The position numbers and the translations under genes are program-made. A stretch of DNA of 64,000 bases, taken from Novosphingobium sp. PP1Y. Lineage in GTDB: Bacteria; Pseudomonadota; Alphaproteobacteria; Sphingomonadales; Sphingomonadaceae. Below are positions 45,236 through 54,249 of the stretch, one piece after another. A model generated the notes under the pieces. That model was not told where the DNA came from, ran no database searches, and saw nothing but the letters and a program-made list of their open reading frames with translations. Numbering within the stretch: position 1 is the first letter of the stretch; each line of letters starts with the position of its first letter. The stretch is taken from positions 2,679,001 to 2,743,000 of the forward strand of contig NC_015580.1 of assembly GCF_000253255.1 (NCBI RefSeq), in the 5' to 3' direction.

Positions 45236-46279
45236 ATGAAACGCCCATCGCTTACAAAATCGTTCCTGTCCAAATGCCTTGCTGGCGCAATCGCCGCGCT
45301 GCCTGTCATGGCACCGGCGCCGCTGCACGCACAGGTGCAGGGCGAGAGTTTTTCGGCATACCTTCAGACGGTTGCCACCCACGCCCGGCAGCAGGGGGTA
45401 AGCGAGGCGACGATCACGCGAACGCTGAGTGGGCTTACGCCCAACCAGCGGGTCATCGAGCTGGATACTGCGCAGCCCGGCCGTCAGTCGAGCCCGCCGC
45501 CCATGGCCCCCTATATTGCGCGGCACGTGGGCTCGAGCATCGTTTCGCGCGGGCGCTCTCGCTATGCGCAGCTCTCCGGCATCCTGCCCGCGATCGAGGC
45601 GCGTTACGGCGTTCCTGCTCCGGTATTGTTCGCCATCTGGGGCCACGAAACCAACTATGGCAGCTACGTCGGGGATTTCGACCTTGCGCGCTCGCTGGCA
45701 ACGCTCGCCTGGGAAGGCCGCAGGCGTGACCTGTTCGAGGGCGAACTGATCGCATTGCTCAAGATGATCGACCAGGGCGTGCCCAGCTACAAACTGAAGG
45801 GCAGTTGGGCCGGCGCCTTCGGCTATCCGCAGTTCCTGCCGAGCGTGTACCTGCGACTCGCCGTCGATGGCGATGGCGATGGCGACCGCGACATTTTCTC
45901 CAGCCCGGCCGACACCATTGCCTCGATCGCCAATTATTTCCGCGATGCCGGATGGCGGAAAGGGCAGCCCTGGGGCGTGCGCGCTTCAGTACCCAGCGGC
46001 TTCAATGTCGGCGCCTACGCCAGCAAGCTTGCTGCCCCGACATGCGAGCGCGTGCATGAGCGCCACTCTCAGTGGAAGACAGTGTCGGAGTGGCGTGCGC
46101 TAGGCGTCGCCCCGCTATCGCCGATCGGCAGCGACGTCCTGGCAACGCTGTTCCAGCCCGATGGTCCCGGAACTCCTGCCTATCTGTTAACCGGGAATTA
46201 TCGGGTCATCCTCCAGTACAACTGCTCGAACTACTACGCATTGTCCGTGGGGTTGCTTGCAGATGAGATTGCCCGTTAA
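45236..46279 (+). CDS. mltB: Lytic murein transglycosylase, MltB-like
   Basis: 347 residues with a signal peptide (FLSKCLAGAIAALPVMA, cleavage near LHAQ). The catalytic Glu lies in IWGHETNYGSYVG near residue 142, followed by GSWAGAFGYPQFLPS near 190. The second half carries DTIASIANYF. It cleaves peptidoglycan glycan strands to 1,6-anhydro products. It starts a run of plus-strand genes after the tRNA, and overlaps rlpA by 17 bp, so the two are probably made together. Confidence 0.9.
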   Translation: MKRPSLTKSFLSKCLAGAIAALPVMAPAPLHAQVQGESFSAYLQTVATHARQQGVSEATITRTLSGLTPNQRVIELDTAQPGRQSSPPPMAPYIARHVGSSIVSRGRSRYAQLSGILPAIEARYGVPAPVLFAIWGHETNYGSYVGDFDLARSLATLAWEGRRRDLFEGELIALLKMIDQGVPSYKLKGSWAGAFGYPQFLPSVYLRLAVDGDGDGDRDIFSSPADTIASIANYFRDAGWRKGQPWGVRASVPSGFNVGAYASKLAAPTCERVHERHSQWKTVSEWRALGVAPLSPIGSDVLATLFQPDGPGTPAYLLTGNYRVILQYNCSNYYALSVGLLADEIAR

Positions 46280-47195
46280 CCATGCCCTGCCGCTTGCGGC
46301 GCTGATCCTGCTTGGCGGTTGCATGACCGCTGGCGGCGACAGGCCGATACCGGTTTCCGCGACACCCGCGAATGGCCCCGCCGCCGACTATCCGGTCGTC
46401 GTCGGGGAGCCGTTCACCATAGGCGATACGACCTGGACCCCGACGGACCAGATGAATTACGACGCGGTGGGCTATGCCGGCGTTGCGGGCGAAGGCGTCG
46501 TCGGTGTCACCGCCGCCCACAAGACATTGCCGCTTCCCAGCTATGCGGAAGTCACCTCGCTCGAAACCGGCAAGACAATCCTCGTGCGGGTCGAACGCCG
46601 CGGCCCTATGGTGAACGATACCCTCGTCGAACTGTCCCGCGATGCAGCCTCCGAACTGGGCATCACGGCGGGGCAACGCGTTGCCGTGCGCTTGCGCCGG
46701 ACAAATCCGCCGGAATCCGACCGGGCTCTGCTGCGTCAGGGCGAGCAGGCATCGGAGCGGATGGCAACGCCCGAAGCGCTGCTCAAGGTACTTCGCCGCA
46801 AGCTTGCGGATCAATCGCCGCTGCTTACGCCGCCGCCGATGCCTCCCGGTGCCGCACCGGACACTGCGAAGTCGGGAAGCCAGGTCCCCTCCGTCATGGC
46901 GGTTTCGGTTCCACCGTCCGAGCCGATTGCGCAGACCCAGCCCGTTCCCGAACCGAAGGCAGAACTCAAGTCAGGCCAAGTCGCAAAGGGAGATCATGTC
47001 GTGCAGGTTGCCGCGTTCTCCGTGGCGGCAAGTGCGAGGGCGGTTGCCAGCAAGCTCAACGGCCACGTGGCCACCTGCGGCAAGTTTTCCTGCGTGCGCA
47101 TGGGCCCTTTCGCAAACCGTGCACAAGCTGCCGCAGCGCTGGAGAAGGCCCGGACGGCAGGCTATAGCGACGCACGAATCCAGCGCGCGGACTGA
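46263..47195 (+). CDS. rlpA: Divergent RlpA-like lipoprotein with SPOR domain
   Basis: 310 residues from the ATG; a TTG two codons earlier is possible. Lipoprotein signal with lipobox LGGC near residue 20. The double-psi barrel region has TAAHKTLPLPS near 85 and the RGPM near 117, but the usual NDRGP is ERRGP here, so the conserved Asp is missing. A Pro-rich linker leads to a C-terminal SPOR domain (HVVQVAAFSVAASARAVA, about 240-310) that binds denuded glycans at division sites. Transglycosylase activity should not be assumed; the SPOR role is safer. Confidence 0.78.
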   Translation: MRLPVNHALPLAALILLGGCMTAGGDRPIPVSATPANGPAADYPVVVGEPFTIGDTTWTPTDQMNYDAVGYAGVAGEGVVGVTAAHKTLPLPSYAEVTSLETGKTILVRVERRGPMVNDTLVELSRDAASELGITAGQRVAVRLRRTNPPESDRALLRQGEQASERMATPEALLKVLRRKLADQSPLLTPPPMPPGAAPDTAKSGSQVPSVMAVSVPPSEPIAQTQPVPEPKAELKSGQVAKGDHVVQVAAFSVAASARAVASKLNGHVATCGKFSCVRMGPFANRAQAAAALEKARTAGYSDARIQRAD

Positions 47196-47254
47196 CCGAA
47201 TGAACCAGCTTCGCGCGCCGAGTGCCCCGATGGCCGCGCGGGAGAATACTGGTC

Positions 47255-48418
47255 TTGAAGTCGTTTCTGAAGTTTGCCGTCTCATCTCTTGTCGGCGCAT
47301 CTCTTCTTACCGCCCCGGCGGCGGCCCGCGCGCCCGCTCCGCCTGCCGAGCTGAACTCGATCCCCGTTAGCCTGCTGGTCGACATCGGTTCGGGCCAGGT
47401 GCTCGTCCAGCGCCGACCCGATGTCCCGTTCCTTCCGGCTTCCGTAACCAAGGTCATGACCGCCTTCGTGGCTTTCGAAGAGATCGATGCCGGGCGTCTT
47501 GCCCTGAACCGAAAGTTCCAGGTCCAGCCCGAAACGAGCCGTGAATGGTTTGCAAAAGGTACGACCATGTACCTGACGCCAAACGATCATCCGACAACCA
47601 AGGATCTCCTCCACGGGATCATGACCGCTTCGGCCAATGATGCCTCGATCGTACTTGCACAGGGCTATGCAGGTAGTGTTGCCAAGTGGACCGCCCGGAT
47701 GAACGCTGCGGCGAAGAGCCTGGGCATGAGCCGCAGCCACTACAATACGCCCAACGGCTGGATGGACGAAGGCCACACCTACGTCACCGCCAGCGACCTG
47801 GTGAAGCTGGCCGATGCGATGATCACGCGCCACCCGCAGCTCTATCGGGAGTTCTCAGGGCGCAAGCACTACTTCTGGCGCGATGTCTCTATGCGCAGCC
47901 ACGATCCGACGGTTGGCGTCGTGCCCGGCGCGGACGGCATCAAGACCGGCTATACCCGCGAGGCCGGCTACAATTTCCTCGGGACCGCCCAGCGCGACGG
48001 ACGCCGCCTTGTCATGGTACTGGCCGGTTCGCCAACTCACACGGTCAGGGACAAGGCCGCGCGCGACCTGCTCGAATGGGGCTTTTCCCAATGGCATGCG
48101 CGGCATCTGTTCGAACAGGGCCAGACGGTCATCGAGGCCAAGGTTCAGGACGGCGATGCCCGCGAAGTGCCCCTCGTCGCCAACCGCGAAGTCCATGCAA
48201 CGCTGCCCAATGGCGAGGGCAACCAGCCGATATCGCTGTCAGTCCACTATCGCGGGCCGTTGCAGGCGCCCTTGCGCAAGGGAGAGCAGGTCGGCGAACT
48301 GGAAATCAAGGTGGGCGATCTCGCTCCTGGCAGGATCCCGCTCTATGCAGGACGCGACGTCGGAAAGGCCGGGGCGCTGGACAGGCTGGTGAACGGGATT
48401 ATCAACATCTTCTCATGA
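47255..48418 (+). CDS. dacC: D-alanyl-D-alanine carboxypeptidase (PBP5/6-like)
   Basis: 387 residues from a TTG with a GGGAGA upstream; an ATG 11 codons earlier is possible. Signal peptide (KFAVSSLVGASLLTAPAAARA). Active-site motifs of a class-C penicillin-binding protein: ASVTK (Ser nucleophile, SxxK) near residue 63, SAND (SxN) near 125 and KTGYT near 230. A C-terminal beta domain and a final amphipathic helix (LDRLVNGIINIF) anchor it to the membrane. Trims pentapeptides. Overlaps tmk by 4 bp. The gene suffix (dacC versus dacA) is uncertain. Confidence 0.88.
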   Translation: MKSFLKFAVSSLVGASLLTAPAAARAPAPPAELNSIPVSLLVDIGSGQVLVQRRPDVPFLPASVTKVMTAFVAFEEIDAGRLALNRKFQVQPETSREWFAKGTTMYLTPNDHPTTKDLLHGIMTASANDASIVLAQGYAGSVAKWTARMNAAAKSLGMSRSHYNTPNGWMDEGHTYVTASDLVKLADAMITRHPQLYREFSGRKHYFWRDVSMRSHDPTVGVVPGADGIKTGYTREAGYNFLGTAQRDGRRLVMVLAGSPTHTVRDKAARDLLEWGFSQWHARHLFEQGQTVIEAKVQDGDAREVPLVANREVHATLPNGEGNQPISLSVHYRGPLQAPLRKGEQVGELEIKVGDLAPGRIPLYAGRDVGKAGALDRLVNGIINIFS

Positions 48419-49053
48419 CAGCTGGACGTTTCATTGCACTCGAGGGCGGAGAAGGGGCCGGCAAGTCCACGCAGGCCTGCCTGCTGGCCGAGGCCTTGCG
48501 CGAACGCGGGCTGGAAGTCGTCACCACGCGTGAGCCGGGTGGGACGCCCGGTGCAGAGGCGATCCGCGAACTGCTCCTTCACGGTGACGGCGACGGGTGG
48601 AACCCGCGCGCCGAAGCACTGCTCTTTGCGGCCGCGCGCTCCGATCACGTAGAGAAGCTGATCCGACCTGCCGTGGAGCGCGGCGCCTGGGTCATATGCG
48701 ACCGGTTTCTGGACTCCAGCAGGGCGTACCAGGGCGGCGGCGGCGGATTGTCCGATGCGGACATTCGCGAATTGCATCGCATCGGCAGTGGCGGCCTCCT
48801 TCCCGATCTTACCGTGCTCATCGAAGTGTCGCCCAGTGTGGCGAGTGCCCGGCTTTCCTTGCGTGACACCGAGGGAACCGACCGGATCGGCAGCCGTGAC
48901 ACCGCTTACCATGCGCGGGTCGCCGCCGCTTTCGCAGCCTTTGCCGAGGCTGAAACCGCCCGCTTCGCCCGCATCGATGGCGACGGTAGCCCGCAGGATA
49001 CGCATCAGATGGTCCTGAATGCCATTGTCCCGCTGCTGGACATGCGGACATGA
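48415..49053 (+). CDS. tmk: Thymidylate kinase
   Basis: 212 residues; phosphorylates dTMP to dTDP. P-loop GGEGAGKST near residue 11, DR motif CDRFLDSSRAYQGGG near 93, and a basic-acidic LID segment RDTEGTDRIG near 150. The ATG overlaps the dacC stop (ATGA) and its own stop overlaps holB by 4 bp, so this is tight operon translation. Confidence 0.95.
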   Translation: MTAGRFIALEGGEGAGKSTQACLLAEALRERGLEVVTTREPGGTPGAEAIRELLLHGDGDGWNPRAEALLFAAARSDHVEKLIRPAVERGAWVICDRFLDSSRAYQGGGGGLSDADIRELHRIGSGGLLPDLTVLIEVSPSVASARLSLRDTEGTDRIGSRDTAYHARVAAAFAAFAEAETARFARIDGDGSPQDTHQMVLNAIVPLLDMRT

Positions 49054-50024
49054 AGGCGGGCAAGCCATTTATCGGTCAGGACTCCGCCTGGGAGGAATGG
49101 CTCGCGGCAATTTCGTCCGAGCGCATGCATCACGCCTGGCTGCTGACTGGCGCGAAGGGTCTGGGCAAACGTGCCTTTGCACGTGCCGCCGCCGGGGAAC
49201 TCGTCCGTGAACCGGGTGGCAAGCTGCCCGATGCCGATGCCCATCCGGACATCCATATTCTCGAGCACCTGCCCTCGAACGACGACGAGGCCAAGAAGAA
49301 GGCCGAGGGCAAGCCTTACCAGACCAAGCGCAACATCACGATCGACCAGATCCGGCAGATGCAGCAGCGCCTGACCACGCGCCCGACCTTGGGTGAACGC
49401 CGGGCGATCATCATCAATCCGGCGGACGATCTGGAAAAGAGCGCGGTCAACGCCTTGCTCAAGAGCCTGGAGGAGCCGCCCGTCGGCACCTATTTCCTGC
49501 TGGTCGCGCACCAGCCCGGGCGGCTCCTGCCGACGGTCCGCTCGCGCTGCAGAATTCTCAGATTTGCGCCGTTGACACCGGAGGAACTCGATGCGGTCAT
49601 TCGCCGCGATGTCCCGCAGGCCAATGCCGAGGAGCGTCAGGCCGCGATCCTTGCATCGCACGGATCGCCCGGCGTCGCGCTCAACTTCGTCGAGCAGGAC
49701 CTTGGCAACATCCACCAGCTCATGATGCGCATCCTGCGCGAAGGCGATGCCGACTTTCACTTGCGCGGCGCGCTTGCCGAAGAAATGGGCGCACGCCCCT
49801 TGCGCGAACGACAACTGGCCGCCCTCGAGCTGGCCCGCGCCGTTCTGGCCAACGAATTGTCCACCGGTCCCCGTGATCGCCAATTGCGGATTATCGACGC
49901 ACACGGGACGCTGACAAGGCTCTCGACGCAGGCTCCCACCTACAATTTCGACGCCGGCCTCCTGATTATGGAAATTGGCGGGTTGCTGGCTTCCGCTGCG
50001 ATGCCTAGAGAAGCGGCTCGCTAG
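49050..50024 (+). CDS. holB: DNA polymerase III subunit delta prime
   Basis: 324 residues of the clamp-loader AAA family. GAKGLGKRAFAR near residue 34 is the P-loop-like segment, and NPADDLEKSAVNALLKSLEEPP near 127-148 with TVRSRCR (arginine finger SRC) near 168 is the clamp-loader hallmark. The cysteine zinc motif of E. coli delta prime is not visible. Loads the beta sliding clamp together with DnaX and HolA. Overlaps tmk by 4 bp; metG follows after 29 bp. Confidence 0.92.
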   Translation: MKAGKPFIGQDSAWEEWLAAISSERMHHAWLLTGAKGLGKRAFARAAAGELVREPGGKLPDADAHPDIHILEHLPSNDDEAKKKAEGKPYQTKRNITIDQIRQMQQRLTTRPTLGERRAIIINPADDLEKSAVNALLKSLEEPPVGTYFLLVAHQPGRLLPTVRSRCRILRFAPLTPEELDAVIRRDVPQANAEERQAAILASHGSPGVALNFVEQDLGNIHQLMMRILREGDADFHLRGALAEEMGARPLRERQLAALELARAVLANELSTGPRDRQLRIIDAHGTLTRLSTQAPTYNFDAGLLIMEIGGLLASAAMPREAAR

Positions 50025-50053
50025 CAACACCTGAAGAGAAAGTGCGACGCCGC

Positions 50054-51613
50054 ATGGGCGAGCCCTATTACGTCACCACCGCCATCAGCTATCCCAACGG
50101 CAAGCCGCATATCGGCCATGCCTACGAGGCAATCGCTACCGATGTCATAGCCCGCAACCGCAAGGCTGAAGGCTTCGACGTCCGGTTCCAGACCGGAACG
50201 GACGAACATGGCCTGAAGATGATGCAGAAGGCGCGCGACCTCGGCGTGACGCCGGCTGCGCTCTGTGATGAAATGTCTCGGTACTTCAGGGATATGTGCG
50301 ATGCATTGAACATCGGATACGATGTCTTCATCCGCACTACCGAGCCGCGTCACCACGAGGCGACACAGGAATTGTGGCGCCGCATGGAAGCCAACGGCGA
50401 CCTTTACCTCGACCGCTATGAAGGCTGGTACTCGATCCGCGACGAAGCCTATTACGACGAGAGCGAACTCGTCGCAGGCGAGGGCGGCGAAAAGCTATCC
50501 CCGCAAGGCACGCCGGTTGAATGGACTGTCGAGGAATCGTGGTTCTTCCGCCTGTCGAAGTACCAGGACAAGTTGCTCGAACTCTACAGCTCCGGTGATT
50601 TCATCAAGCCGGAAAGCCGCCGCAACGAAGTGACGCGCTTCGTCGAAGGTGGCCTGCGTGACCTTTCGGTTTCGCGGACGAGCTTCGACTGGGGCATCAA
50701 GGTTCCGGGTAGCGAGAACCACGTCATGTACGTCTGGGTCGATGCTTTGACCAACTACCTGACCGGCCTCGGATTTCCCGATGAAAACGGCGACTATTCA
50801 AAGTATTGGCCGGCAAACCTGCATGTGATCGGGAAGGACATCGTTCGTTTCCATGCGATTTACTGGCCCGCCTTCCTGATGAGCGCTGGCGTGCCGCTGC
50901 CGCGCCAGGTCTTCGGGCACGGCTTCCTGCTAAACCGCGGACAGAAGGAATCGAAGTCGCTCGGCAATGTGACCGATCCGATCGGCCTTGCCGAAACCTT
51001 CGGTGTCGATGCCCTGCGCTATTTCCTCATGCGTGAGGTGGCATTCGGACAGGACGGTTCCTACTCGCCCGAGGCTATCGTCACGCGCTGCAATGCTGAG
51101 CTCGCGAACAGCTTCGGCAACCTTGCCCAACGCAGTCTATCCATGATTTTCAAGAACATGGATGGCATAGTTAAGGCCGGATTACCGCAAACCGAAGCCG
51201 ATGCGGCGCTCTTTGCATCGGTCCGGGAAGGCATCGCGGGGCTGCGCAAGAGCTTCACCGACCTCGCCTTCAGTGACGGTCTCGAAAGCTGGATGCGCGC
51301 CGTCTTCGCCTGCAACCAGTACGTTGACGAACAGGCCCCATGGGCGCTGCGCAAGACCGATCCCGAACGGATGGAAGCGGTTCTCATGGTTCTGTTCCAG
51401 GTCGTGCGCGATCTCGCCATCGCCGTACGTCCTGTGGTGCCGACAGCGATCGACAAGTTGCTCGACCAGATGGGGCAGGGTGCAGATGCGCGCGACTATG
51501 CCGCGCTGGAGGCGGCCGACTGGTTCACCGCACTGGCTGCTTCGGGTTACAAGGTGGACAAGCCGCAGGGCGTATTCCCGCGGCTCGAACTGCCTGAGGA
51601 AGCCGCCGCCTGA
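50054..51613 (+). CDS. metG: Methionyl-tRNA synthetase
   Basis: 519 residues, class I. PNGKPHIGHAYE near residue 14 contains the HIGH motif and the KMSKS-like loop is GQKESKSLGN near 298. The region where zinc cysteines sit in many MetRS (the YC..C segment) reads WYSIRDEAYYDESEL and has no cysteine, so it is the zinc-less type. No C-terminal tRNA-binding (Arc1p/EMAPII) extension. Start MGEPYY is preferred over a GTG four codons upstream. Directly followed by tatD with a one-base stop/start overlap. Confidence 0.95.
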   Translation: MGEPYYVTTAISYPNGKPHIGHAYEAIATDVIARNRKAEGFDVRFQTGTDEHGLKMMQKARDLGVTPAALCDEMSRYFRDMCDALNIGYDVFIRTTEPRHHEATQELWRRMEANGDLYLDRYEGWYSIRDEAYYDESELVAGEGGEKLSPQGTPVEWTVEESWFFRLSKYQDKLLELYSSGDFIKPESRRNEVTRFVEGGLRDLSVSRTSFDWGIKVPGSENHVMYVWVDALTNYLTGLGFPDENGDYSKYWPANLHVIGKDIVRFHAIYWPAFLMSAGVPLPRQVFGHGFLLNRGQKESKSLGNVTDPIGLAETFGVDALRYFLMREVAFGQDGSYSPEAIVTRCNAELANSFGNLAQRSLSMIFKNMDGIVKAGLPQTEADAALFASVREGIAGLRKSFTDLAFSDGLESWMRAVFACNQYVDEQAPWALRKTDPERMEAVLMVLFQVVRDLAIAVRPVVPTAIDKLLDQMGQGADARDYAALEAADWFTALAASGYKVDKPQGVFPRLELPEEAAA

Positions 51614-52389
51614 TGCTGATCGATTCCCACTGTCACCTGGAATACGAAGGTCTGGTCGAAGATCAGCAGGCCGTTCTCGACCGTGCCAGGCAAGCGGGCA
51701 TTCGTGGCTTTCTGAACATCTCGACGCGTCAGTGCGAATGGGATCGCGTGGTCGCCACGGCCGCACGCGAGGATGACGTCTGGGCGTCGGTCGGCATTCA
51801 TCCGCATGAAGCCGATCAGCATGCGGACTTGGGCGAGGGAGCTCTGCTGGAGGCGACTGCGCATCCCAAGGTCGTCGCCATCGGTGAGACTGGATTGGAC
51901 TACTACTACGACAAGTCCGACCGCGATGTGCAGCAGGCCCTGTTTCGCACCCATATCGCCGTTTCGCGGCAGACCGGCCTGCCGCTCATCATCCATACGC
52001 GAGATGCGGAAGAAGACACCGTGCGCATCCTCGACGAGGAAATGGGGAAGGGGGGCTTTCCCGCTCTCATCCACTGTTTCACTGCCTCGGCCGATTTCGG
52101 ACGCAAGGTTCTCGACCTGGGCCTGACGATCTCGCTTTCGGGAATCGTAACTTTCAAGAATGCCAAGGACTTGCAGGAGTTTGCAAAGGTCATTCCGCAA
52201 GACCGATTGCTGGTTGAAACGGATTCGCCTTTCCTTGCCCCAGTGCCACACCGCGGCAGGAAATGCGAACCTGCCTACACTGCCGATACGGCGCGCTTCG
52301 TGGCTCAGTTGCGAGAAATTCCGCTCGAAGAACTTGCTGAAGCAACTACCTGTAACTTCTTCGAATTGTTCAAGAAAGCCTCCGCGTGA
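51613..52389 (+). CDS. tatD: TatD-family metal-dependent hydrolase
   Basis: 258 residues of an amidohydrolase-like TIM barrel. DSHCHLEY (HxH) near residue 4, AIGETGLDYY near 91, IHTRDAEED near 127 and LVETDSPFLAP near 204 are the metal-binding signatures. TatD proteins are DNA 3'-5' exonucleases or D-amino-acyl-processing enzymes depending on the member. Sits in the metG operon; overlaps the next gene by 4 bp. Confidence 0.92.
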   Translation: MLIDSHCHLEYEGLVEDQQAVLDRARQAGIRGFLNISTRQCEWDRVVATAAREDDVWASVGIHPHEADQHADLGEGALLEATAHPKVVAIGETGLDYYYDKSDRDVQQALFRTHIAVSRQTGLPLIIHTRDAEEDTVRILDEEMGKGGFPALIHCFTASADFGRKVLDLGLTISLSGIVTFKNAKDLQEFAKVIPQDRLLVETDSPFLAPVPHRGRKCEPAYTADTARFVAQLREIPLEELAEATTCNFFELFKKASA

Positions 52390-53165
52390 AGGCCATTATT
52401 CTCGGCAGCGGAACGTCGACCGGTGTTCCCCGGCTTGGGGGCGAACACGGTGCGGACTGGGGCCTTTGCGATCCAGATGAGCCGAAGAACCGCCGCACAC
52501 GGGTGTCGGTTCTACTGGAAAGCGATGCCGGTGGACGCATTCTCATCGATACGCCCACGGACTTGCGCGCCCAACTCCTCGACAATGAAATCCATCGTAT
52601 TGATGCGGTCTTCTGGACCCACGATCATGCCGACCACTGCCACGGCATCGATGATCTCAGGCCGCTTCGTTATGGTCGTGCCGGACCGATCCCGGGTTTC
52701 GCCGCCTCGGAGACAGTCCGCCGCATGCGTCAGCGCTTCGGGTATGTCTTTGCTGGGCAACACGGGTATCCGACACTTGTGAGCCTTGATAACCTCGATA
52801 ACATCCGACTTTGCGAAGGCTTTCGCGTAGACCATGTCCAGATGCCGCACGGACCCGCGCAATCGACAGGATTTCGATTTGATTGTGACGGAAAAACAAT
52901 AAGTTATGCGACGGATTTGAGTGAGATCACCAGGGGAATGATCGACCTTTTCTACAAGTCGGACGTCCTGATCGTCGATTGTCTGCGCCGTGAGCCGCAT
53001 CCCACGCATGCGCATCTTGCGATGTCACTTGAACTCGCTGAAGCCTGCCGGGTTGGCTCGACGATTCTCACTCATCTCGATAAGAGCATGGATTATGCGA
53101 CACTTTCTGGGGAAGTTCCGGAAGGTGTCCAGGTGGCATACGATGGCATGGTGATAACGGCATGA
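52386..53165 (+). CDS. MBL-fold metallo-hydrolase (PhnP-like)
   Basis: 259 residues from a GTG. The core motif is WTHDHADHCHGIDD near residue 77 (HxHxDH), and a second ligand region lies at IVDCLRREPHPTHAH near 200. GSGTSTGVPRLGG at the start is typical of the PhnP/cyclic-phosphate phosphodiesterase branch. No phn genes are present here, so its substrate is unknown. The 3' end overlaps a small membrane protein by 4 bp. Confidence 0.85.
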   Translation: MKAIILGSGTSTGVPRLGGEHGADWGLCDPDEPKNRRTRVSVLLESDAGGRILIDTPTDLRAQLLDNEIHRIDAVFWTHDHADHCHGIDDLRPLRYGRAGPIPGFAASETVRRMRQRFGYVFAGQHGYPTLVSLDNLDNIRLCEGFRVDHVQMPHGPAQSTGFRFDCDGKTISYATDLSEITRGMIDLFYKSDVLIVDCLRREPHPTHAHLAMSLELAEACRVGSTILTHLDKSMDYATLSGEVPEGVQVAYDGMVITA

Positions 53166-53344
53166 GCACGGAAATGGTCGTCTCGATCATTTCCGTGCTC
53201 GGTGCATTGATCCTCGTGACAAGTAATGCACGTTTTCGCGAACTTGGCACGCGTCGCAAGATCCGGCTCGGATTGATCTGGGTCGCCATCATCATCGGCC
53301 TTATGCTGTTCATTCAGGTCACTGGGCTGCGAGTAGAGCAGTGA
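53162..53344 (+). CDS. Small two-TM membrane protein (60 residues)
   Basis: Hydrophobic segments at about residues 5-22 (MVVSIISVLGALILV) and 36-54 (LGLIWVAIIIGLMLFIQVTG) are joined by a basic loop (RFRELGTRRKIR). It starts within the preceding gene's stop (ATGA), so it is probably translated with it. No function recognised. Confidence 0.65.
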   Translation: MSTEMVVSIISVLGALILVTSNARFRELGTRRKIRLGLIWVAIIIGLMLFIQVTGLRVEQ

Positions 53345-53460
53345 GTGACTCGCCGTGATGGAGTGACGGCAATCACGCACATGCTGCCGCTAAACTGACC
53401 CTAATTTTACATAATACATATTATCATCTCTAATGTCGATCAAAGCCGGATGCGCAAACC

Positions 53461-54249
53461 ATGACCGAAACCCGCCACGCTCACCTCGATCGCTTGCTTT
53501 CGATCATGAGCAGGCTGCGCGATCCCCTGACCGGCTGTGAATGGGATCGTGCACAGAACTTTGCGACGATTGCACCTTACACGATCGAGGAAGCGTACGA
53601 AGTTGCCGATGCCATCGAGCGTGAGGATCTCAATGCCTTGCGTGACGAACTCGGCGATCTTCTGCTCCAGGTCGTGTTCCATTCGCGCATGGCCGAGGAA
53701 GAAGGACACTTCGCTTTCCCCGATGTTGCCGCCTCGATTGCGGATAAGCTCGAAGCACGCCATCCGCATATCTTCGGAGACGATACTTCCGATGAAAGCC
53801 AGACAGACCGCTGGGAGAAGCTGAAGGCGCAGGAACGGGCCGCCAAAGGTGCGGACAGCGCAATCGATGGCGTTGCCATGTCACTCCCGGCGCTCATGCG
53901 CGCGGAGAAACTGCAAAAGCGGGCGGCTCGCGTCGGGTTCGACTGGCCTGATCCGAGCGGTGCGGCCGAAAAGGTCCGTGAAGAGATGGCTGAGTTGGCC
54001 GAGGCTTCAGACGATCACATGTTGGAGGAAGCTGGAGACCTCCTTTTCGCCGCAGTCAATCTGGTGCGGCTAAACGGCATTGCCGCCGAGGATGCCTTGC
54101 GCGCAGCCAATGCGAAGTTCGAACGCCGGTTTCGCGCAATGGAGCATCTTTCGGCATCGGAAGGCCGGAATTTCAGGGATTTGGACCTCGATGCTCAGGA
54201 ATCATATTGGCAGAAGGTCAAGGCTTCAGAGCGCCTGAAATCGGCCTAG
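53461..54249 (+). CDS. mazG: Nucleoside triphosphate pyrophosphohydrolase MazG
   Basis: 262 residues with two MazG domains. EEAYEVADAIE near residue 40 with DELGDLLLQVVFH near 60 is the catalytic EExxE..ExxD region, and a second copy is near EMAELAEAS then EEAGDLLFAAVNLVRL. It hydrolyses NTPs to NMPs, limiting damaged nucleotides and alarmone signalling. The last 24 bp overlap antisense with hflX. The 116-bp gap upstream is AT-rich and probably carries its promoter. Confidence 0.93.
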   Translation: MTETRHAHLDRLLSIMSRLRDPLTGCEWDRAQNFATIAPYTIEEAYEVADAIEREDLNALRDELGDLLLQVVFHSRMAEEEGHFAFPDVAASIADKLEARHPHIFGDDTSDESQTDRWEKLKAQERAAKGADSAIDGVAMSLPALMRAEKLQKRAARVGFDWPDPSGAAEKVREEMAELAEASDDHMLEEAGDLLFAAVNLVRLNGIAAEDALRAANAKFERRFRAMEHLSASEGRNFRDLDLDAQESYWQKVKASERLKSA

